Assembly (NCBI GenBank): GCA_030593425.1
Contig: JAUVHF010000129.1
Span: 1 to 5,080 of the forward strand
Direction: 5' to 3'
Length of the DNA stretch: 5,080 bases
From: Anaerolineales bacterium
GTDB lineage: Bacteria > Chloroflexota > Anaerolineae > UBA7937
Below are positions 1 through 5,080 of the stretch, in pieces. The notes below the pieces were generated by a model, which saw only the letters and a program-made list of their open reading frames with translations, was not told the DNA's origin and searched no databases. Made by a program: the position numbers and the translations under genes. Position 1 is the stretch's first letter; every line of letters begins with the position of its first letter.

Positions 1-726
1 AACCCTCAAGCCAAGATATATATCCTACATCAGGATGTGATGGCCTCCGGGGTGGAGGCGGAGAGATACTATAGAGGGGCTATGGAACTGGGGGTCAGGT
101 TCATTCGGTACGATCTCGAAAACCCTCCTCAAGTTCTCGGAGACGGCCGAGTCGAGGGGGTCAAGGTCTATCACGCTTTGATAGGCAGGGAGGTCACTCT
201 ACCGGCCCAACTGGTCGTCCTCACTACGCCGCTTGTCCCTCAAGCCGACAACGAGAGGCTATCTAAGATGCTGAAAGTCCCCTTGGGGAGCGAGGGGTTC
301 TTCTTGGAGGCTCACCTTAAGTTAAGGCCCGTAGAGTTCGCTACCGATGGAGTCTACCTTTGTGGTTCGGCCAGACACCCCTCTGATATCAGGGAGAGCG
401 TCTCTCAAGCCTATGCTGCCTCGGCTAAGGCGGCTATCCCCATGCGGGAGGGGGTGGTGAGGGTGGAAGCGATCACCGCTTTCTCCCAGGAGCGTTTATG
501 CAACGGCTGTGGGAACTGTCTCTTGGTCTGTCCCTTCGGGGCTGTCGAACTCAAGGATTCCGAAAGAGGGGCCCAGGTAGCAGGGGTAAGCGTCGCTCAG
601 TGTAAGGGTTGTGGTTGCTGCGTGGCCGCCTGTCCTAACGGGGCAATGCAGCAGAGGGGTTTCAGCGATCAACAGTTATTGACCATGATCGAAGCCCTGG
701 CGGAGGGAGTATTGAGTGGCCTCTGA
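1..726 (+). CDS. hdrA: HdrA-like FAD/iron-sulfur electron-bifurcating subunit, C-terminal part (5' truncated)
   Basis: The frame is open from base 1, so this is the last 241 residues of a longer protein; HdrA is usually about 650 residues, so the N-terminal cluster and most of the FAD domain lie upstream. Residues 1-145 are the end of the thioredoxin-reductase-like FAD domain: a GVRFIRYD segment, a VPLGSEGFFLEAHLKLRPV stretch, then ATDGVYLCG and DIRESVSQAYAAS, all typical of HdrA. Two ferredoxin motifs follow: CxxCxxCxxxCP at Cys167, 170, 173 and 177, and a second at Cys201, 204, 207 and 211 with an extra Cys206. The family signature GFSDQQL comes after them. In HdrABC-MvhAGD complexes HdrA carries the FAD that bifurcates electrons and binds MvhD, whose gene follows here with an 11-base overlap. 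The protein should be cytoplasmic. The family is very likely; the physiological acceptor is not visible. The partial gene could instead be called a QmoA/HdrA-type subunit of another complex. Confidence 0.93.
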   Translation, partial: NPQAKIYILHQDVMASGVEAERYYRGAMELGVRFIRYDLENPPQVLGDGRVEGVKVYHALIGREVTLPAQLVVLTTPLVPQADNERLSKMLKVPLGSEGFFLEAHLKLRPVEFATDGVYLCGSARHPSDIRESVSQAYAASAKAAIPMREGVVRVEAITAFSQERLCNGCGNCLLVCPFGAVELKDSERGAQVAGVSVAQCKGCGCCVAACPNGAMQQRGFSDQQLLTMIEALAEGVLSGL

Positions 727-3700
727 TGACGACCCCACCATCCTCGTCTTCGCCTGTAACTGGTGCTCTTACGCCGGAGCGGATCTAGCGGGGGTCTCTC
801 GTCTAGAGATGCCTCCCCATTGTCGAGTGGTGCGGGTGATGTGTTCCGCCCGGGTGAGGCCGGAGTTCGTCATCGCCGCTTTGTCTCGGGGGCTCGACGG
901 CGTGGTGGTCCTCGGCTGTCACCCCGGAGATTGCCACTATTCGGAAGGGAACTACTACACCCGGCGGAGGGCCCTTTTACTCAAGGAACTTTTGGAACAT
1001 GTGGGTATTGAGCCGGAGAGGTTCCAATTACGATGGATATCGGCCTCAGAGGGCGCTAAATTCGCCCAGACTATCACCGAGATCACGGGAGAGATCAAGG
1101 CTTTAGACGGGCGGAGAGAGCCGCCACCGGAGGGATAATGGAGCAGGAACTGCGGGAAATAGTGCGGAAACTGTTAGAAGAGGGAGCCATCGAGTATTTC
1201 ATCGGCTATGCGGAGGGGTTCGAGCCACTCCACACCACCCCCTGCTTCATCGAGAGAGGGGAGCAAGTCCAAGCGTTGGTTTGGAGTCCTCTCTGTCCCT
1301 ACAACCTAGCCAGGTATCTTCATCAGATGAAGAACGGGGCAGGAAAGGTTGGCTTGGTGGTCAAGGGGTGCGATGCCCGGGCCATCGTGGAACTCGTGAA
1401 AGGGAACCAGATCCAGCGGGAGAGGGTGGTCGTCGTCGGGATACCATGCCAGGGGCAGGTCGATCTGGCCAAACTTGAGGATGCTTTCGAGGGTGTGGAG
1501 GCGGTAGAGGGGAAAGGCGATACCTTTCTGGTGACCGTGGGGGAGAAGGTACACAGCGTGGAGAAGGAGCGACTGTTACGCGAAAAGTGCTTCTCCTGTA
1601 GGCATCCCATCTCTTTCGAATATGATTTCGTCTTGGGCGAGATGAGTCCCCTCGTTTACGGGAGCGAATCGGAGTTCGCTATGGTAGAGGAACTGGAGAG
1701 GCTTCCCGTGGAGGAGAGGAGGGCTTTCTGGAGGGCCCAGTTCGAGCGGTGCATCCGCTGTTATGCCTGCCGAGATATCTGCTACGCTTGTTATTGTCAG
1801 GAGTGCATCTTCGAAAGCAAAGCCCCCCGTTGGCTGGAGAAGACCACCACCCCGCTCGACAACCAGACATACCACCTCATCAGGGCCTGGCATATGGTTG
1901 GAAGATGCATCGATTGTGGCGAGTGTGAGAGGGTCTGCCCCGTGGGCATCCCCTTACGCCGACTCTATAAGAAGGTGGAGAAGGAGGTGGAGCAACTCTT
2001 CGATTATCGGGCCGGGATGCGAGTCGAGGATCTCCCTCCCTTGGTAACCTTTGCAGCCGAGGAGCCAGCTCTTTCATCTAGGCAAGATAGGAGCGAAAGA
2101 TGATCAAAAAAGCCCATCTAACCCAGTGGCTGGATAGGGTAGCGCAAGGGTACGATCTCTTCGGCCCTGTACTGGATGGTGTCGTTCAATTCGAGCGGGT
2201 CAACTCCAGTGACCAGTTGGTTTTTGATTACGCTAACTCCGTGGTCCCACCTAAGAACCTCTTCCTACCTCAGACGGAGTGCCTCTTCGCCTTCCGAAGG
2301 GAGGAAGGCTCAATTATCCTTGAGCCGAGGGGAGGTTTGGAGAGGGAGCGGGTGCTCTTCGGCATCCGCCCCTGCGATGCTCGCAGCCTGCTTCTCTTGG
2401 ATGAGGTCTTCAACAGCGATCTAGAGGATACCTACTATCAGGAGAAGCGGAGAGGAACGATCTTGATAGGACTGGCCTGCCCCAGCCCTCCCCAAAGAAC
2501 CTGCTTCTGCACCTCTTTGGGGATAGATCCCCTCTCGCCGGAGGGCGTCGATGTCTTGCTCACCGATCTAGGCGATAGATACTTAGTCGAGGTGACGACA
2601 GAGAAGGGGGAGGAGTTAGTGGGCCTCTCCCAGGAACTCTTCTTCCCCAGCGCTGAAGGTGAGAAACTGAAGGGGGAGAAGGGGAAGAGCCTGGAGGAGG
2701 TCGGGGAGAAGATAGGCTCTCTCTGGGAGGATGGTTACTGGCGAGAACTCAGCCGCCGATGCTTGGGCTGTGGGGTCTGCACCTATCTCTGCCCCACCTG
2801 TCACTGCTTCGATTTGACCGATGTGGGTTCCACTCTAAGCGGGAAGAGGTTTCGCTGTTGGGATTCTTGTATGTTCGCCGACTTCACCCGGATGGCTGGC
2901 GGGGTGAACCCGCGACCGACGGGAAAGGAGAGGGTACGCCAGCGGTATTTTGACAAGTTCAGTTATTTCCCAGAACAATACGGGGTTCTGGGTTGTGTAG
3001 GCTGTGGAAGGTGCTCCCAGTACTGCCCTATGGGCATCGACATCAGGACGATCATCAACGAAGTCATCGCCAGGGGTGCCAAATGAGTAGCAATATCTAC
3101 CTCCCCCACCTAGCGACGATAATCGAGATAGAGGCCCAAACCCCCGACACAACGATGCTCCGTGTGACCCTCGACGACCCAACGCTTGCTCAGTCGTTCA
3201 CTTACCGGCCTGGGCAGTTCGCTGAACTTTCGATCTTTGGGGTAGGGGAATGCCCTATCTCCATTGCCTCTACACCGACGCGAAAGGGCTTCTTGGAGTT
3301 CTGTGTCCGGGCTGTGGGCCAGGTGACCAACGCTCTCCACGAACTCGATGTGGGGAGCAAGATCGGGGTCAGAGGGCCCTACGGCAACCCCTTTCCCCTT
3401 TCGGAACTCGAAGGACGGAATCTACTCTTCATCGGTGGAGGGATCGGCTTAGCCCCCTTGCGCTCTTTGATCAACTACGTACTCGATAACCGAGACCACT
3501 ACGGGGAGGTGGAACTGATCTATGGTGCTCGCAGCCCCCAGGACCTGGCCTTCAAGGACGAACTCAAGTTATGGGATGAGCAGGAAGGTGTAACCGTCTA
3601 CCTCACCGTTGATCGGGGCGACGAGAGATGGAGAGGGCCGGTGGGCTTCGTGCCCTCTTTCCTGCGGGAGATCGCCCCTTCGCCTCAGGAGAAGGTGGCC

Positions 3701-5080
3701 TTCACCTGCGGCCCACCCATCATGATCAAGTTGGTCATGGAAGCCTTGGAGGAGATGGGGTTTCCACCGGACCATATGGTCACCACTTTGGAGATGAAGA
3801 TGAAATGCGGGGTGGGCAAGTGCGGTCGCTGCAATATCGGGAGCAGGTATATCTGCCGTGATGGCCCTGTTTTTACCTTGGAGCAGTTGAAGGCGTTGCC
3901 GGGCGGATTGGAGCTCTGATCTATGGAAGAGGCGATGGAGGCGGTGGTAGAGGAGACCGCTCTTTCCCTCTGCGTGGAATGTGGGAAGTGCGTGGCCGCC
4001 TGTCCCATGGCTGAGATCTTCGAGGATTTCTCCTACCCGGTCTCCCCTCGCGGGGTTGTGGAGAAGGTGCTCTTGGACCTCGACGTCCTAGAAGAGGCAG
4101 GCATCTGGTTCTGCCTGACCTGCGACATCTGTACCCAGATCTGCCCCGCCGGGGTGAGATACCGCGACTTCGTAGAGGGGGCTCGCCTCCTGGCTATGGA
4201 GAAGGGGGTTACGGAGCATGGCCTCTTCTGTCAAACCTGCGGCAACTACTTCTTGCCCCTGCACACCTTGGAGCACCTCAGGGAGAAGTTGGGGGAGAGA
4301 GCCAACGGATATCTAAACCTCTGTCCCCAATGCCGGCCCTACTGCTTTGGAGAGAAGGTGAAGGAGACCCTCCCCGGAAGCCGAAGGGTGGGGGCTAAGA
4401 AGAGGTAGGCTTATCGATAGGGGATTCGGATATGAAGGTGACCTTGAAGATCCTGGCTCTACCGATGCTCTCCCAGGCGGTAGGGGCGAAAGAAGTGGCT
4501 ATAGATTTTGAGGGAGAGACGGTCAACGATCTGATCGAAGATCTGGTCGAACGGTTTGGCCCCAAGGCTAAGCAAGCCCTCTACGATGAGAAGGGGGAAC
4601 TGGATCTGATGATTCAGATCCTCCTCAATGAGAAGGAATGGGTAACCCGCGACCGCCTCGATAACCCCCTCGAGGAGGGCGATACCCTGGCTTTTATGTA
4701 CCTTGCCGCTGGAGGATAAAGGCCCTATTCAAGACGGGAGGTCAAAATGGCTAAGGTGGTGAAAAGACCCTTCATACCCCCCTATCCTGTCCCTGTCGTT
4801 CTGGTCACCTGCGGCCACGGAGAAGGGGCGAACATCATTACCATCGCCTGGACGGGGACCCTATCTTCCAAACCTCCTCAGTTGGGCATCGGCGTCCGTC
4901 CCCAGCGTCATTCCTACTCCCTCATCCGCGAGACAGGGGAATTCGTGGTCAACATCCCCCCTGAAGGGCTCTTAGAGAAGGTCGATTACTGTGGAATGGT
5001 GTCGGGGAGGGAGGTAGACAAGTTTGAAGCCGCAGGCTTGACCGCAGCCCCGGCTTCCGTGCTGGAGACGCCGATCATCG

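Overview
The window (about 55-60% GC by eye) carries one tightly packed gene series, all on the + strand, with no room for an internal promoter between its first six genes. It looks like part of the energy metabolism of a strict anaerobe. Nearly every product is an iron-sulfur or flavin protein of the heterodisulfide reductase (Hdr) / flavin oxidoreductase (Flx) type. Such clusters are known in sulfate reducers, syntrophs, clostridia, Chloroflexota and related anaerobic bacteria. Strong GGAGG-like ribosome sites and mixed AGG/CGG arginine codons fit a bacterium, but the sequence does not identify the phylum, and an archaeal host is not strictly excluded.

Layout: (1) 1-726, the C-terminal third of HdrA, cut by the left edge, with part of its FAD domain and two ferredoxin-type [4Fe-4S] motifs. 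(2) 716-1138, a complete MvhD/FlxD with a GTG start. (3) 1138-2103 and (4) 2100-3086, two divergent tandem paralogues with a CDAR motif and the same six-cysteine signature, related to the FrhB/FdhB and AsrA/Flx iron-sulfur subunits. (5) 3083-3919, an FAD/NAD(P)-binding reductase of the FlxA/AsrB/dihydroorotate-dehydrogenase-electron-transfer type with a C-terminal [2Fe-2S] site. (6) 3923-4408, an HdrC-like protein with two [4Fe-4S] motifs and an extra C-terminal CxxC/CxxC module. (7) 4432-4719, a MoaD/ThiS-type ubiquitin-like sulfur carrier ending in Gly-Gly. (8) 4747 to the right edge, the N-terminal part of an FMN-binding flavin reductase-like protein.

How they may work together (inference): the FlxA-like protein would oxidise or reduce NAD(P)H and pass electrons through its [2Fe-2S] centre to the two polyferredoxin-like subunits, then through MvhD/FlxD to the FAD of HdrA. 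HdrA would split them (flavin-based bifurcation) between a low-potential acceptor such as ferredoxin and a higher-potential branch through the HdrC-like subunit. No hydrogenase large or small subunit and no HdrB with CCG domains lies in the window, so the usual H2 and disulfide ends are replaced or encoded elsewhere. The MoaD-like carrier hints at a molybdo- or tungstopterin partner enzyme outside the window.

There are no RNA genes, CRISPR arrays, mobile elements or convincing terminators, and no gene-free stretch longer than 27 bases.
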